Part shown: in pieces, positions 7,674 to 17,119 of the stretch
Numbering within the stretch: the first letter of the stretch is position 1
Layout of the letters: the number at the start of each line of letters is the position of its first letter
From: Mesorhizobium sp.
GTDB taxonomy: Bacteria > Pseudomonadota > Alphaproteobacteria > Rhizobiales > Rhizobiaceae
NCBI RefSeq assembly: GCF_017306585.1
Contig: NZ_JAFKIC010000106.1
Span: 1 to 64,000, forward strand
Reading direction: 5' to 3'
Length of the DNA stretch: 64,000 bases
The notes under the pieces: generated by a model
Databases searched by the model: none
Told to the model about the DNA's origin: nothing
Seen by the model: the letters and a program-made list of their open reading frames with translations, nothing else
Made by a program: the position numbers and the translations under genes

Positions 7674-10600
7674 TTACGCCGCTTGCGCGACAGGCTCGGC
7701 GGTGGCGCGGGCTTCAGCGGCCAGCACCTCCTCGACCTCCTCCAATTCCCGGCGCTTGGCGGCGAGTTCGTCGGCGAAGGCGAAAGTGCCGGTTTCGTGC
7801 GCGCGGTAGGAGGCGAGCCGGCGGTTGGCGTCTTCCAGATGCTGGCGCTGGCGGTAACGCTCGCCCTCGAAATCATCGAGCGCATGTTCGAGACGGGAGA
7901 TTGCACCGAGCGGTGTGACCGTCACTGGCAGATCGACCTCGTAGTCGGCGCCGGTGCGTTGCAGGACGGTGCGGTAGTGATACCCGTCCTTGCCGAAGCG
8001 CTCGCCCTCGTAGATGACGTCGAAGCCGCCGATCGAGCCGAGCTGGGCCTCGCCCTCCTGCTGAAGCTGGACCAGCGTGAGGATTTCCTTCATCATCGCG
8101 CGCCCGGCGTCCTTGCGCTCAACGTGTCGCTCCCCGAGGACGGTCATCGTGAAAGCCTCGCCTGCTGTCGGTACCAGCCGCGCGATATCCTTGCCGATCT
8201 CGTCGATCCGGCGCGTCGCGACCTCGATATCGCGTTCGGCCTCCCGCAGCCGCCGGCGCACCGAGAAGAGATCGTCGTCATGGGCGGCGCGCAGGCGCTC
8301 GAGGCGGGCGATGTCGGCTTCCAGACCCGCCTTTTTCATCAGGCGCTCGTCGCCGCTGGCAATGGCCTTCGCCATCGCAAACTGATTGGCGGCACCCTCA
8401 CCGAGATCTTCCAGCCGACGGATCGACGTGTCGCCGGAGAGGGCCGCGGCGATAAACCGGGCCTTGCGCTCGTTGTTCTGCCACATACTGGCATCCAGGC
8501 TACCCTGCGTCGCATAGGCGAAGATGTCGACGACATCATGCTGGTTGCCCTGCCGGACGATGCGGCCCTCGCGCTGCTCGATCTGCGACGGCAGCCACGG
8601 CACATCGAGGTGATGGAGTGCCTTCAGCCTGAGCTGGGCATTGACGCCAGTGCCCATCGTCTCGGAGGAGCCGATCAGGAAGCGCACCCTGCCCGCGCGG
8701 ACATCCCCGAACAGGCGTTGCTTGGCCTCGGACTTCTTATAGTCCTGCATATAGGCGATCTCGCTGGCGGGCGCGCCGAGCCGGACCAGCTCGTCGCGGA
8801 TCCAGCGATAGGCCGAAAACCCCCGCGTCTTTTCCACGTTGATCGTACCGAGGTCGGAAAAGATCATCTGCGCGGCGCCCGGCAGGTCATAGGGCTTGCC
8901 GTCCGACCGCACGAACACCTGGTCCGCCGTTTCCTGCCAGATGCGGAAGGCGTTCTGGACAAGCAGGTTGAGCTTGTTGTCGGGCTCATTGTCGTTGGCG
9001 GGCATGACGAGGCGCAGGTCGATCGCGGCATGGCGACCGTCGGTGATGACGGAAAGCAGGATATCGTCGCCGGGCTGCGCCGGCCCCTCGCGCATCTCGA
9101 TCGCCTTGATGCGGCTGTCGAGGATCTGCTGGTACATCTTGAATGCCGCGGTGGGCGTCGCGGTGACGATCTGGCGCCCGCCGGTGGAGATGGCCGGAAC
9201 ACGCACATATTCACGGAGATCGGCGGGCATCACCACGTCCGCGAATGCCCGGAACATGGCGATGAGTTCCGGAACATTGACGAAGGAGGCGAAGCGACTG
9301 ACCGGCTTGTATTTGCCGGACGGTTGGATTTCCAGTTCCGTGGTCGTGTCGCCGAAGCACGATGCCCAGGCATCAAATTCATGCAGGCCGCGTTCATGGA
9401 GAGCGTCGTAGCCGAGCAGGCGCTGGACGGAGAACATCTCGCCAAGCGTGTTGGTGATCGGCGTGCCGGAGGCGAGTACGAGCGCGCGGCCGGGGTTCTT
9501 GGTTTCGAGGAACCGAGACTTTACAAACAAGTCCCATGCGCGTTGCGAGCCGTTCGGATCGATGCCCTTCAGCGTCGACATATTGGTGGCGAAGGATAGC
9601 TTGCGGAATTCCTGCGCCTCGTCGACGACAATCTGGTCGACGCCGATTTCCGAGATGGTCAGCAGATCATCCTTGCGGGTAGCCAGCGCTGTCAGCCGCT
9701 CCTCCAGACCCTCCTTCAGCCGTTCGAGACGCTTGCGCGAGACACGGTCGTCGGGCTCGACCCGGGTCAGCAGATCCTCGTAGAGCTGCAGCTCGTCCTG
9801 GATCATGCTCTGTTCGAAGGCGGAGGGGACAGCGATGAACCTGAAGGCTGAATGGGTGATGATGATCGCGTCCCAGGTTGCCGTCGCCGCGCGTGACAGG
9901 AAGCGCGCCCGCTTGTCTTTCGTAAAGTTGCTCTCGTCGGCGACGAGAATGCGGGCGGAAGGATAGAGCGCCAGGAACTCGCGGGCGGCCTGGGCAAGGC
10001 AATGGCCTGGTACGACCAGCATCGCCTTGGCGATCAGGCCGAGACGGCGCTGTTCCATGATCGCCGCGGCCATGGTCATCGTCTTGCCGGCGCCGACGGC
10101 GTGGGCGAGATAGGTCGCGCCATCGGCGATGATGCGCCAGATGCCGCGCTTCTGGTGCGCGTAGAGTTGGAATGCGGCGGAGGCGCCTGGCAGCTGGAGA
10201 TGCGAGCCGTCGAACTTGCGCGGCGCGAGGTTGTTAAAGCGCTCGTTATAGACGCCGGCTAGCCGGTCGGTCCGCTCCGGGTCGGTCCAGACCCAGCGCT
10301 CGAATTCCGTCTTGATCTTCTGCAGCTTCTCGCGGGCAGCTTCGGTATCGACGACGTTCAGCACCCGCCGTTCGCCGCCGACGTCCTTGATGGTGTCGAA
10401 GATCTGCGGCACGCGGTTATTGAGCGCATCGGCGAGCAGTTCGCCGGCGTGCCGGCGGCTCGTTCCCCATTCCGACGTGCCGGCGGCGCGATAGCCGAGC
10501 TGGCGCGCTTCGACAGTCCAGGAACCGAGTTCCGGCATATGGTGGATCTTGATATCGGCTTCCATCTTCTCCTTGACGAAGGCGACGACATCGGCGGGCG

Positions 10601-12779
10601 GAACCCAGGGCGCACCGAGCCGCGCGGTGATATCCGAGGGACGGAGAGGGGCGGGTTGCACCGCCTGAAGCGCGCGGACATTGCGCTCGAAGATCGGATC
10701 GAGCGCCGCGGCGGCTTCAGCTGCGGCAAGCTTGGTGCGGACCGGGCCGGAGAGATAGGCGTCGGCGGTCTGCCACGCGCCGTCGGCCGGATCCTGGAAC
10801 ACGGTGTCACCGAGTTGGTCGACCACCTTGTCGCGGTCGCAGTGGAGAAGCTCGGCGATATGGTCGAGGTCGACGCGGCCGCGCTCGTTGAGCACGACGG
10901 CAAGCGCGTCGCCGGCATTCGTCACCAACGGTGGGGCAGGGGGCGCGATGACGCGCTGCGTGAAGATCGGACCGGGTTTGGCCGTATCCGTGTCGAGGTC
11001 GTAGTCCTCGATGGAGGCGACCAGCCAGCAATCCGGGTCATCCCGGAAGGGCTGCAAGTTCGGCTGGCGATGCGTCTCGCGGGTCTCGCCGGTCTCGTCG
11101 TCCTCGGTGATGCTGACGGTCGTGTGATTGATCGGCCCGAAATCCCTGACGAAGCTCGACCAGGCGATGCGCAGCCGGACCTGCAGGTCGCGCCATGGCC
11201 GGCCGGTCTCCTGGGCCTTCAGCACCTCGCGCACCGCGTCGCGAACCGGGATCAGCTTCTGGATGGTACGGACGTGCTTTTCCGTCAGACCGTCGCCGGT
11301 ACGGCCCTTCCTGACCTTGATCACGACGGGCGCACCGTCGACGATCTGCATCAGGCCCTGCCTGTTGTCGATGAAGTAGCTGCCTTCGCGAACATTGGCG
11401 TTGCCGGGCCGCAGGTCGACAATCTCGGCCAGCTCCTCCTCGAGATCGAGATCGATCTCGGTCGGCTCGCCGTCATAGACGTTTTCCGGCAGGAGGCCGA
11501 CGGCAGCGTTCAGCGACGCGGCAAGATCCTCGCCGACGCGGGGACGGCAGGTATAGGTTTCGCCGAATGGACCGGAGGTCAGCGCGTGGGTGCCGAGAAC
11601 CATGTCGGGGTTGTCGGCGAACCAGCGGTTGACGCGGATGGCGCCTTCGTCATCCGTAGCCGGGCGGATTTCGTCGATCTCAAGCCACGAAACGTCGTCC
11701 TGCGCCTCGGCGATCTTGCGCTTGCGGAAGAAGAGGATGTCGACGACGGTGTCCGTACCGGCGTCACGGCGGAAGCTGCCCTCGGGCAGTCGGATGGCGG
11801 CGACGAGATTGGCCGATTTTGCGATATGCGTGCGCGCCGTCGCGTCTGCCTTGTCCATGGTGCCGCTGCTCGTCAAGAAGGCTGCCAGCCCGCCGGGCTT
11901 CAAGAGGTCGATTGAGCGGGCGATGAAGTAGTCGTGCAGACGCAGCGCAAGCGGTCGATAGTGATGGTCCGAGCGGACGGTCCGGTCGGAGAAGGGTGGG
12001 TTGCCGATGGCAAGGTCATAGACGACGCCGAGATCGGTGCGAGCGAAGTCGCCGTTGACGATGCGCGCCTTCGGCTGCAGCAGCCGGACGATGCGCGCCG
12101 TGACCGGATCGAGCTCGATGCCTGTGACACAACTGTTGGCGCGATAGGCCGGCGGCATCAGCGCGGGGAACAGCCCCGTGCCGATGCCCGGCTCCAGCAC
12201 GCGGCCACCGCGCCAGCCGAGACGCTGGAGCCCGGCCCACATCGCCTTGACGATGAATTCGGGCGTGAAATGCGCATATTGGGTGCAGCGGGCGAGCGAG
12301 GCATAGTCGGCATCGTTGACGGCCGCCTCCAGCGAACTGCCGAGATCGTCCCAACCCTCGCGGAACTCCACCTCGCCCGGCCGGCGGAACATGCCGTTCG
12401 CCAGCTCCGATGCGCCGAAGCCGGTGAAGCGTATGAGTTTCCGCTGTTCCTCTGATGTCGCCGGGCGGTCCTGCTTTTCGATTTCGCCGGCGATCAGGAT
12501 GGCGGCGACGTTCGCCTTCGCTCGCTCCTTCCAGCCGGCGGCGAGACCGCGGCCCTCGTCGTCGAGGTAGAAATTGCTGCGCGCGCCCTGCTTGCGCGGG
12601 GCCGGCTTGCGCGCCGCGGTGATCGGCAGAGCCGGGGCAGGGGCGGGTGGCGTCGGGTCCGGATCGTCGTCATTGGCGCCGAAGGGATCGTGGCCGCTGA
12701 AGGCGGACATACCGAGGCCCAGACCGGATGTCAGCGCGGTGTTGCCGAACATATCGAGCGTGAAAGGATCGTTGCTCAT
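7674..12779 (-). CDS. Giant N6-adenine methyltransferase-SNF2 helicase fusion
   Basis: 1701 aa; start 12779 has AAGGAG upstream. A disordered Pro-rich N-terminus is followed by a methyltransferase domain with SAM motif LEPGIGTG (about 194-201) and catalytic NPPF (about 260-263). A helicase of SNF2/superfamily 2 type follows: GAGKT near residue 895, DEAQ near 1051, and the QREGRIVRQGN arginine motif near 1400. The C-terminus is coiled coil. Fusions of this type occur on conjugative plasmids, ICEs and phages. They are thought to methylate or remodel element DNA, for protection or replication. There is no nuclease domain, so self-protection is more likely than restriction. It is the largest gene of the block. 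Confidence 0.85.
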   Translation of the reverse strand: MSNDPFTLDMFGNTALTSGLGLGMSAFSGHDPFGANDDDPDPTPPAPAPALPITAARKPAPRKQGARSNFYLDDEGRGLAAGWKERAKANVAAILIAGEIEKQDRPATSEEQRKLIRFTGFGASELANGMFRRPGEVEFREGWDDLGSSLEAAVNDADYASLARCTQYAHFTPEFIVKAMWAGLQRLGWRGGRVLEPGIGTGLFPALMPPAYRANSCVTGIELDPVTARIVRLLQPKARIVNGDFARTDLGVVYDLAIGNPPFSDRTVRSDHHYRPLALRLHDYFIARSIDLLKPGGLAAFLTSSGTMDKADATARTHIAKSANLVAAIRLPEGSFRRDAGTDTVVDILFFRKRKIAEAQDDVSWLEIDEIRPATDDEGAIRVNRWFADNPDMVLGTHALTSGPFGETYTCRPRVGEDLAASLNAAVGLLPENVYDGEPTEIDLDLEEELAEIVDLRPGNANVREGSYFIDNRQGLMQIVDGAPVVIKVRKGRTGDGLTEKHVRTIQKLIPVRDAVREVLKAQETGRPWRDLQVRLRIAWSSFVRDFGPINHTTVSITEDDETGETRETHRQPNLQPFRDDPDCWLVASIEDYDLDTDTAKPGPIFTQRVIAPPAPPLVTNAGDALAVVLNERGRVDLDHIAELLHCDRDKVVDQLGDTVFQDPADGAWQTADAYLSGPVRTKLAAAEAAAALDPIFERNVRALQAVQPAPLRPSDITARLGAPWVPPADVVAFVKEKMEADIKIHHMPELGSWTVEARQLGYRAAGTSEWGTSRRHAGELLADALNNRVPQIFDTIKDVGGERRVLNVVDTEAAREKLQKIKTEFERWVWTDPERTDRLAGVYNERFNNLAPRKFDGSHLQLPGASAAFQLYAHQKRGIWRIIADGATYLAHAVGAGKTMTMAAAIMEQRRLGLIAKAMLVVPGHCLAQAAREFLALYPSARILVADESNFTKDKRARFLSRAATATWDAIIITHSAFRFIAVPSAFEQSMIQDELQLYEDLLTRVEPDDRVSRKRLERLKEGLEERLTALATRKDDLLTISEIGVDQIVVDEAQEFRKLSFATNMSTLKGIDPNGSQRAWDLFVKSRFLETKNPGRALVLASGTPITNTLGEMFSVQRLLGYDALHERGLHEFDAWASCFGDTTTELEIQPSGKYKPVSRFASFVNVPELIAMFRAFADVVMPADLREYVRVPAISTGGRQIVTATPTAAFKMYQQILDSRIKAIEMREGPAQPGDDILLSVITDGRHAAIDLRLVMPANDNEPDNKLNLLVQNAFRIWQETADQVFVRSDGKPYDLPGAAQMIFSDLGTINVEKTRGFSAYRWIRDELVRLGAPASEIAYMQDYKKSEAKQRLFGDVRAGRVRFLIGSSETMGTGVNAQLRLKALHHLDVPWLPSQIEQREGRIVRQGNQHDVVDIFAYATQGSLDASMWQNNERKARFIAAALSGDTSIRRLEDLGEGAANQFAMAKAIASGDERLMKKAGLEADIARLERLRAAHDDDLFSVRRRLREAERDIEVATRRIDEIGKDIARLVPTAGEAFTMTVLGERHVERKDAGRAMMKEILTLVQLQQEGEAQLGSIGGFDVIYEGERFGKDGYHYRTVLQRTGADYEVDLPVTVTPLGAISRLEHALDDFEGERYRQRQHLEDANRRLASYRAHETGTFAFADELAAKRRELEEVEEVLAAEARATAEPVAQAA

Positions 12780-12946
12780 CGAAATCTCCTTGTGAGCAGG
12801 CGTGCGCCATCGCCCGCGGGAAGGGGTTCCAGCAGGTGAGGGCGCTTGCGATGGGATGAGAGGGTGATGCGGTCCGAAGCGGAGCGATGTCCTTCCTTCT
12901 TCAGACCTTGTCTTGCACGGTCCGGAGCCCGCGTCGCGGACGGCCG

Positions 12947-12983
12947 GTCAGGGGCCGCTTCAGCGGCAACGCCTGCCCTTGAC
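12947..12983. repeat. Palindromic unit, GTCAGGGG/CCCTTGAC arms
   Basis: Imperfect inverted arms at 12947-12954 and 12976-12983 with an inner CCGCTtcaGCGG hairpin. It overlaps the last codons of the gene ending at 12960. It belongs with the elements at 14079-14116 and 27-66. Confidence 0.45.
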
Positions 12984-13349
12984 GTGCCGGGCGCGCATGC
13001 GGGAGGTCTTTTTCGACCCCTTCTTCTTCCCGTTTCTCATCCGCCCCTGCAGCGCGGCGCGAATATCAGTCAGGAGTTGATCGACGCCCTCCTGGCGATC
13101 GTCACCCTCGAAACCCGAGATAAAGCGTTCGGCGCGATCGAGGGTGTGTAGAAGAGCAGGGGAGGACTTTGCGATACGCAGGCCCCCCGCTTGCAGACCC
13201 ACGACGGTGACGACGCCGTCCGGCGCCTCGACATTGTAGACGTTCGCGGATGTGCCCGGCCGGCGAATAATTTCGTGCGCCTTGCTGGCGGCGTCCATTG
13301 GCGATTTGGCGTCATCGATGTCGATGTCCCATGAAACCCGATAGGTCAT
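12960..13349 (-). CDS. Conserved hypothetical plasmid protein
   Basis: 129 aa starting MTYRVSWDIDIDDAKSPMDAASKAHEII, with a very basic C-terminus (GKKKGSKKTSRMRARHVKGRRCR). ATG 13349 has a G-rich ribosome site. ATG 13361, overlapping the upstream stop as TGATG, is an equally possible start adding MGAD. Translation is coupled to the DUF1419 gene. The family appears in Hyphomicrobiales plasmids, with no known function. The basic tail suggests nucleic-acid contact. Confidence 0.65.
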   Translation of the reverse strand: MTYRVSWDIDIDDAKSPMDAASKAHEIIRRPGTSANVYNVEAPDGVVTVVGLQAGGLRIAKSSPALLHTLDRAERFISGFEGDDRQEGVDQLLTDIRAALQGRMRNGKKKGSKKTSRMRARHVKGRRCR

Positions 13350-13360
13350 GTCCGCCCCCA

Positions 13361-13966
13361 TCACGCCGCAGCCGCATCCGGCAGATAGCGCAGATGCACC
13401 GGCAGCTTGGCGGCGATCTCCACGTCGGTCATGGCTTCGAGCAGTTTCGGGACGCTGCCCAGTTTTCCGCCGAAGAAGAGCACGGTGCGCCGGCCGCGGG
13501 ACGCATGGGGCCATCGATGTTCGGCGTAGCCGCGATAGGGCTCGGCGGTGCAGCTCCAGATGTGCTCGAGACGTTCTTCCCGCGTCATCGCCCGCACCGG
13601 CCGGCTCTCGCGTTCGATGATGGCGAGACGCATGCGCTCGACGGACATATCGTCGGAAAGATCGCAGTAGCCATGAAAGTAACGGATGGCGTCGTCGATG
13701 CGCAGCGCGAAAAATACTGACGTCACCGAGCCGGTCAGGAATTGCCGGAGCGCGAACATCGAACCACGGATCCAGAGCGGCGCTTCCACCGCGAACATAT
13801 AGTCGTGCTCGGCCTCGCCGATCTCGAACCATTCCCCTGCATAGAGCGCCGTTGCGTCGTCAGCGCGGCGGTGAACGCGCCCGGCATGGCGGTCGAACAT
13901 GCGATACATCTGGTGGCGGTCGGCGATGCCCTGGAATACCTTGCGGATTGTGGGTGCGGTGGTCAT
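13361..13966 (-). CDS. DUF1419 protein
   Basis: 201 aa. It matches the DUF1419 pattern I recall from rhizobial plasmids: IRKVFQGIADRHQMYRMFDRHAGR, YAGEWFEIGEAEHDYMFAVEAPLWIRG, VFFALRIDDAIRYFHGYCDLSD, MTREERLEHIW and KLPVHLRYLP. Start 13966 has AAGGAG upstream; an in-frame Met 13 codons earlier lacks one. Function is unknown. It is the first gene of a pair with 12960-13349. Confidence 0.75.
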   Translation of the reverse strand: MTTAPTIRKVFQGIADRHQMYRMFDRHAGRVHRRADDATALYAGEWFEIGEAEHDYMFAVEAPLWIRGSMFALRQFLTGSVTSVFFALRIDDAIRYFHGYCDLSDDMSVERMRLAIIERESRPVRAMTREERLEHIWSCTAEPYRGYAEHRWPHASRGRRTVLFFGGKLGSVPKLLEAMTDVEIAAKLPVHLRYLPDAAAA

Positions 13967-14078
13967 ATGCGGCTCCTTCGGGGTTATCGGACCGAAGTGC
14001 GGCACAGCCTTCTCGACCCTGCCTTCTTCCTCAGTCCTCTGTTACCCCTCCTCGACCGCCGGCATCGCGACCGGCCGG

Positions 14079-14116
14079 GTCAAGGGCCGGCTCCGCCGGG
14101 CGAAGCTTCCCTTGAC
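14079..14116. repeat. Palindromic unit, GTCAAGGG/CCCTTGAC arms
   Basis: Perfect 8-bp inverted arms (14079-14086, 14109-14116) enclosing a second small hairpin (CCGGCtccGCCGG). It overlaps the 3' end of the Toprim gene. It is related to the elements at 12947 and 27. Confidence 0.5.
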
Positions 14117-15072
14117 GCGGGCGGCGCGCATCCGGCACGCCTCGCCTTTTTCCATTCCTCCCTTCTCTCCTTTTCCATCTTCGCCTTTTCCTGGAGCGCC
14201 TCGTTCCAGTCGTCCGCCGTGGGCCGCAACCGCTGCCAGGCGCAACCGGTGCTGTCGGCGAGGACGCGCAGACGCTCGGCAAATGTCTCGCCCTGATCAT
14301 TTGCGTCAGTCGCCGCGACCAGCGTGGCGCCGGGACGCGACGCCAAGATCCGCAGGGCCGCATCGGTGAGGGGAGACCACCCCCCGCCGGTGCTGAGGTA
14401 GAGCGAACCCTCGCGGAGACCTTCGAAGGCCGCAAGGCTCATCGCGTCGATCGCCGCCTCCGTGACGCACAGGCGCAAGGCATCCCGCGCGCCAAGACGG
14501 AACAAGGTTTTCGAGCCGCCCGTCGAAAACCCGCGCCATTCCGGGCCGCGCTCCTCCCAGCCGCAGACAATGCCGCCATCGTCCGTGTGGGCCGCCCACA
14601 TGCTGCCATATGGACCTTCGCGAAGCTGGTTGCTCATGATTGCCATTCGCAGCACGCTCGTCGGAAGGAAGCGCGAGCCGAAGAGATAGCGCCAAGTTGC
14701 GGACCCGCGCCATGGAACGCGTCGCGCCGACCATCGATCCGCAAGGCTCGTCGCTGCGGGCCGTTCGCGGGGTGCCTTCGCCCAGACCGGATCGCTGGTC
14801 TGGAAACCGACCAGAGACGCGACGCTTTCGACACCCTCGACAAAGTCGACATGATCAAGGCGTTGCACGAGCGCGAAGATATCGCCCTTGTCGTCGCTGA
14901 GCGGATCGAACCAGCCCTTCCCCTCATGCGTCACGATGACGATTTCGCCGCCCCGGCGAAACTTGACGGCCCGGCGCGTACTCTCCTTGACGTCGACGGC
15001 AAATCCGGCCCGCTCCAGAAGCGCACCGCAATTCACCTTCTCCTTCAACTCTCTGATTTTCTCTCTTTTCAT
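14080..15072 (-). CDS. DUF3991/Toprim-domain protein (primase-like)
   Basis: 330 aa. The N-terminal region resembles the zinc-less primase-associated part of plasmid DUF3991 proteins (NCGALLERAGFAVDVKESTRRAVKFRRGGEIVIV; GWFDPLSDDKGDIFALVQ). The C-terminal Toprim domain shows the catalytic Glu in LRLCVTEAAIDAMSLAAFEG and the DxD-like ATDANDQGE. It probably synthesises or processes primers during plasmid DNA metabolism or transfer. Start 15072 (MKREKIRELKEK) is the first Met of family-like sequence, with a weak ribosome site. The C-terminus is basic and partly encoded by a palindromic repeat. Confidence 0.75.
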   Translation of the reverse strand: MKREKIRELKEKVNCGALLERAGFAVDVKESTRRAVKFRRGGEIVIVTHEGKGWFDPLSDDKGDIFALVQRLDHVDFVEGVESVASLVGFQTSDPVWAKAPRERPAATSLADRWSARRVPWRGSATWRYLFGSRFLPTSVLRMAIMSNQLREGPYGSMWAAHTDDGGIVCGWEERGPEWRGFSTGGSKTLFRLGARDALRLCVTEAAIDAMSLAAFEGLREGSLYLSTGGGWSPLTDAALRILASRPGATLVAATDANDQGETFAERLRVLADSTGCAWQRLRPTADDWNEALQEKAKMEKERREEWKKARRAGCAPPASREASPGGAGP

Positions 15073-15268
15073 GCCGATCCGGCCGCGCCAGCGGCCACCC
15101 CCTTCATTTCCCGTCCACACATTTGCGCAGCAGACCGACACCCGCCGCGCCAAGCGGCGGCTGCAAGGGCGCGGAAATCGGGGCGAGGGGAACCCGCGCC
15201 CCGCCGCGGCGCCGCTTCCCTTGCGGACGCCGCATGGATGCGGCACCTCAGAGGAGGGCAGGGCGGTC

Positions 15269-15451
15269 TCAGTGAGCCGGCCCGAAGTCGAAGGGATCGA
15301 TCTCGTGGATCACGTCCACGTCGGCGTCGTCGAGCTCCTCGCTCGGCAGGACGCCGTACTCTCCAGCCGATCGGAACAAGGTCACCGGGACCATGAGCGT
15401 ACGGGCGAGGTGAAAGGCATGTGATTGGGCGAGCGAGAGATCGTGCGACAT
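15269..15451 (-). CDS. Small hypothetical acidic protein
   Basis: 60 aa (MSHDLSLAQSHAFHLARTLMVPVTLFRSAGEYGVLPSEEL, acidic end). ATG 15451 follows GGAG at seven bases. Very short proteins like this recur in the same block of rhizobial plasmids; role unknown. The following 330-nt stretch, 15452-15781, has no supportable gene. A 40-codon frame (about 15700-15825, minus) overlaps the nuclease gene's end but has no ribosome site. Confidence 0.5.
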   Translation of the reverse strand: MSHDLSLAQSHAFHLARTLMVPVTLFRSAGEYGVLPSEELDDADVDVIHEIDPFDFGPAH

Positions 15452-15781
15452 GGTGAGGCTCCATCCGGGAGCGGGCCAATTCCCGCTCGATGGCGCCATG
15501 TTTGGTCCGGGGCGGGGCGCGATCACCGCGAAGGCGCATGCCGCAGCGGCCGTAGCTTGCTAACGGACCCCTTGCGGGTTGATCGTCATAGCCCCGCGCT
15601 GGACCAGGTCGCCATTCCAGAAGAGCGGGATTGGTCCGTTCCCTATGGAGGCGTCGGTTGCTGCACAGGCGTCGCGGCAGAACACATCTCCTCTCACCCG
15701 ATATTGCTCGGGTTGTTCATCCCGAGGCCGGGATCTGCTCTCGGCTGGAATATGCCTGCCTTCCCCGCGAGAGCGGCGAGG

Positions 15782-16234
15782 TCAGCTATGGCACCATGGC
15801 TTTCGCCAGCCATCCCACCGGCGCACGAGGCCAAGCTCGATCAGAGTTTCTCCGACATCGCGTCTTTCCACGGCAACGCGCGCCAACTGGCGTCCGTAGC
15901 GGTCAAGTTTGCCACGGACCAATTCGATCCGGTGACCCGACACCTGGTTTGCCAGTTCGTCCTTCGCTTGCAGCGCTGCAACGCGTTCCGCGGCGCACGC
16001 TCCGTCAATCTCCGGCGCATCGATGTTCTCGATGCGGATCTTCTCGCGCCTGCCGGTCCCGTCGTGGACTGTGAAGGTATCGCCATCCCAGATCCAGAGC
16101 GTAACATCCTGGCAGGCGTCACGATCACAGACCGCTGCACCGACAATCGTGTGACGATTCGTTGAAGCCGAGGCGACGGCGAGCATCAACAATTGCGAAA
16201 TCCCCACGGCCATGACGGCCCGAGTGAGCATCAT
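15782..16234 (-). CDS. Secreted thermonuclease-family (SNase) protein
   Basis: 150 aa with a signal peptide (MMLTRAVMAVGISQLLMLAVASAS) and an SNase fold. The catalytic residues of the family are all present: Arg and Asp/Glu in RIENIDAPE, and the second Arg in DRYGR. It should be an active Ca-dependent nuclease in the periplasm or outside the cell. The ATG overlaps the stop of ssb (ATGA), so the two are translated together, downstream of the transfer-type palindrome at 17120. Related plasmid-encoded nucleases often sit beside transfer genes. Confidence 0.85.
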   Translation of the reverse strand: MMLTRAVMAVGISQLLMLAVASASTNRHTIVGAAVCDRDACQDVTLWIWDGDTFTVHDGTGRREKIRIENIDAPEIDGACAAERVAALQAKDELANQVSGHRIELVRGKLDRYGRQLARVAVERRDVGETLIELGLVRRWDGWRKPWCHS

Positions 16235-16548
16235 GAGGTCTTTTTCGATACGAGATTGAAGAGCTGCGCAATGACGTCGGTGGCATAGACCTTTTCGCCG
16301 GCGCGTTCATAGCTGCTGTTGGACACGCGGGATTCCACGTAGACGAGATCGCCCTCTTCGACGTGCCCTTCGATCCATTCCGCCTGCTTCTTGTCCAGGA
16401 CCGTGATCTGAACCCAGTCGGTGGCACTTTTGCGCTCTCCGTCCGACTGCCACTCGCGATTGGTCGCCACATTCACCTTCAACACGCCCTTCAGCGGCAT
16501 GATGTTTCCGACGTGACCAAGCAAGGTATGCCGGTTAACCGTACGCAT
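16231..16548 (-). CDS. ssb: Single-stranded DNA-binding protein, plasmid type
   Basis: 105 aa, an OB-fold SSB lacking the long acidic tail of chromosomal SSB. Typical segments are LLGHVGNIMPLKGVLKVNVATNREW, WVQITVLDKKQAEWIEGHVEEGDLVYVESRV and ATDVIAQLFNLV. It coats single-stranded plasmid DNA during transfer or replication. Missing the C-terminal recruitment peptide, it probably does not bind the host's SSB partners. It is cotranscribed with the TrbM-like gene upstream and the nuclease downstream. Confidence 0.85.
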   Translation of the reverse strand: MRTVNRHTLLGHVGNIMPLKGVLKVNVATNREWQSDGERKSATDWVQITVLDKKQAEWIEGHVEEGDLVYVESRVSNSSYERAGEKVYATDVIAQLFNLVSKKTS

Positions 16549-16580
16549 GGATTAAACCTTTCTTAATCGAGGAAAACCGT

Positions 16581-17090
16581 CTATCTGTTGAGCCCGAACC
16601 AATGCCGCTCGGTTTGCCCGGAAGTGTCATTCTTGATATCGAAATAGTATGGCTCTGACCTGAGCGGTCGGGATATGGAGACCGTTTGTATGCAGCTCCG
16701 CTGCCGATCAGAACTGTAGAGACCGTGCGTTCTGCCCTGGCAAATGTTGACTGTCTTGACGCAGAGATCGCCCTCTCGGGCGAATCCATTGCGGTCCCCC
16801 CTGCTTCCGACCTGATAGCCCTCCGGGCAATCCGCATATCGCTCGTGACCCGGCGAACCCGTTCCCGCCTCGGGGCAGGTTGGCCAGTCGAAGCCCGGCT
16901 TTTTCATCGCGGAGATAAGCCGGTTCATCGGCGGATGGCAGGCGGACACGCCCCGCCAGGACGGATTGGAAGACGAGGCGCACAGCAGCACTTCGCAGCC
17001 CCATTCGCTGGCAGTGGCGGGAGCGGGAAGGGCCGCGGCCGTCAGAAACAGTCCGAGGACGACATGGTGAGGCTTGGCTTTGGCGATCAT
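16581..17090 (-). CDS. TrbM-like secreted conjugation protein
   Basis: 169 aa, signal peptide (MIAKAKPHHVVLGLFLTAAALPAPATA) and a Cys-rich mature part. The WGCEVLLCASSSNPSWRGVSACHPPMNRL segment resembles the start of TrbM-family conjugal transfer proteins (C-x3-LLC...C). ATG 17090 is chosen over an in-frame GTG at 17111 because it starts the signal peptide after an AGAAGA ribosome site. It is divergent from the HTH gene, with a palindromic operator 30 bp upstream. The exact role in transfer is unknown. Confidence 0.6.
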   Translation of the reverse strand: MIAKAKPHHVVLGLFLTAAALPAPATASEWGCEVLLCASSSNPSWRGVSACHPPMNRLISAMKKPGFDWPTCPEAGTGSPGHERYADCPEGYQVGSRGDRNGFAREGDLCVKTVNICQGRTHGLYSSDRQRSCIQTVSISRPLRSEPYYFDIKNDTSGQTERHWFGLNR

Positions 17091-17119
17091 CGTACTCTTC
17101 TCATCAAACACACTACGAG

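Noticed and set aside
7683..9599. 638-codon open frame on the plus strand
   Set aside because: Antisense to the methyltransferase-helicase; no family likeness and open only because of GC-rich codon use.
10449..11915. 488-codon open frame on the plus strand
   Set aside because: Same antisense effect over the helicase gene.
15700..15825. 40-codon minus-strand frame (MAGESHGAIADL...)
   Set aside because: Overlaps the end of the thermonuclease gene in another phase, has no ribosome site and no recognisable family.
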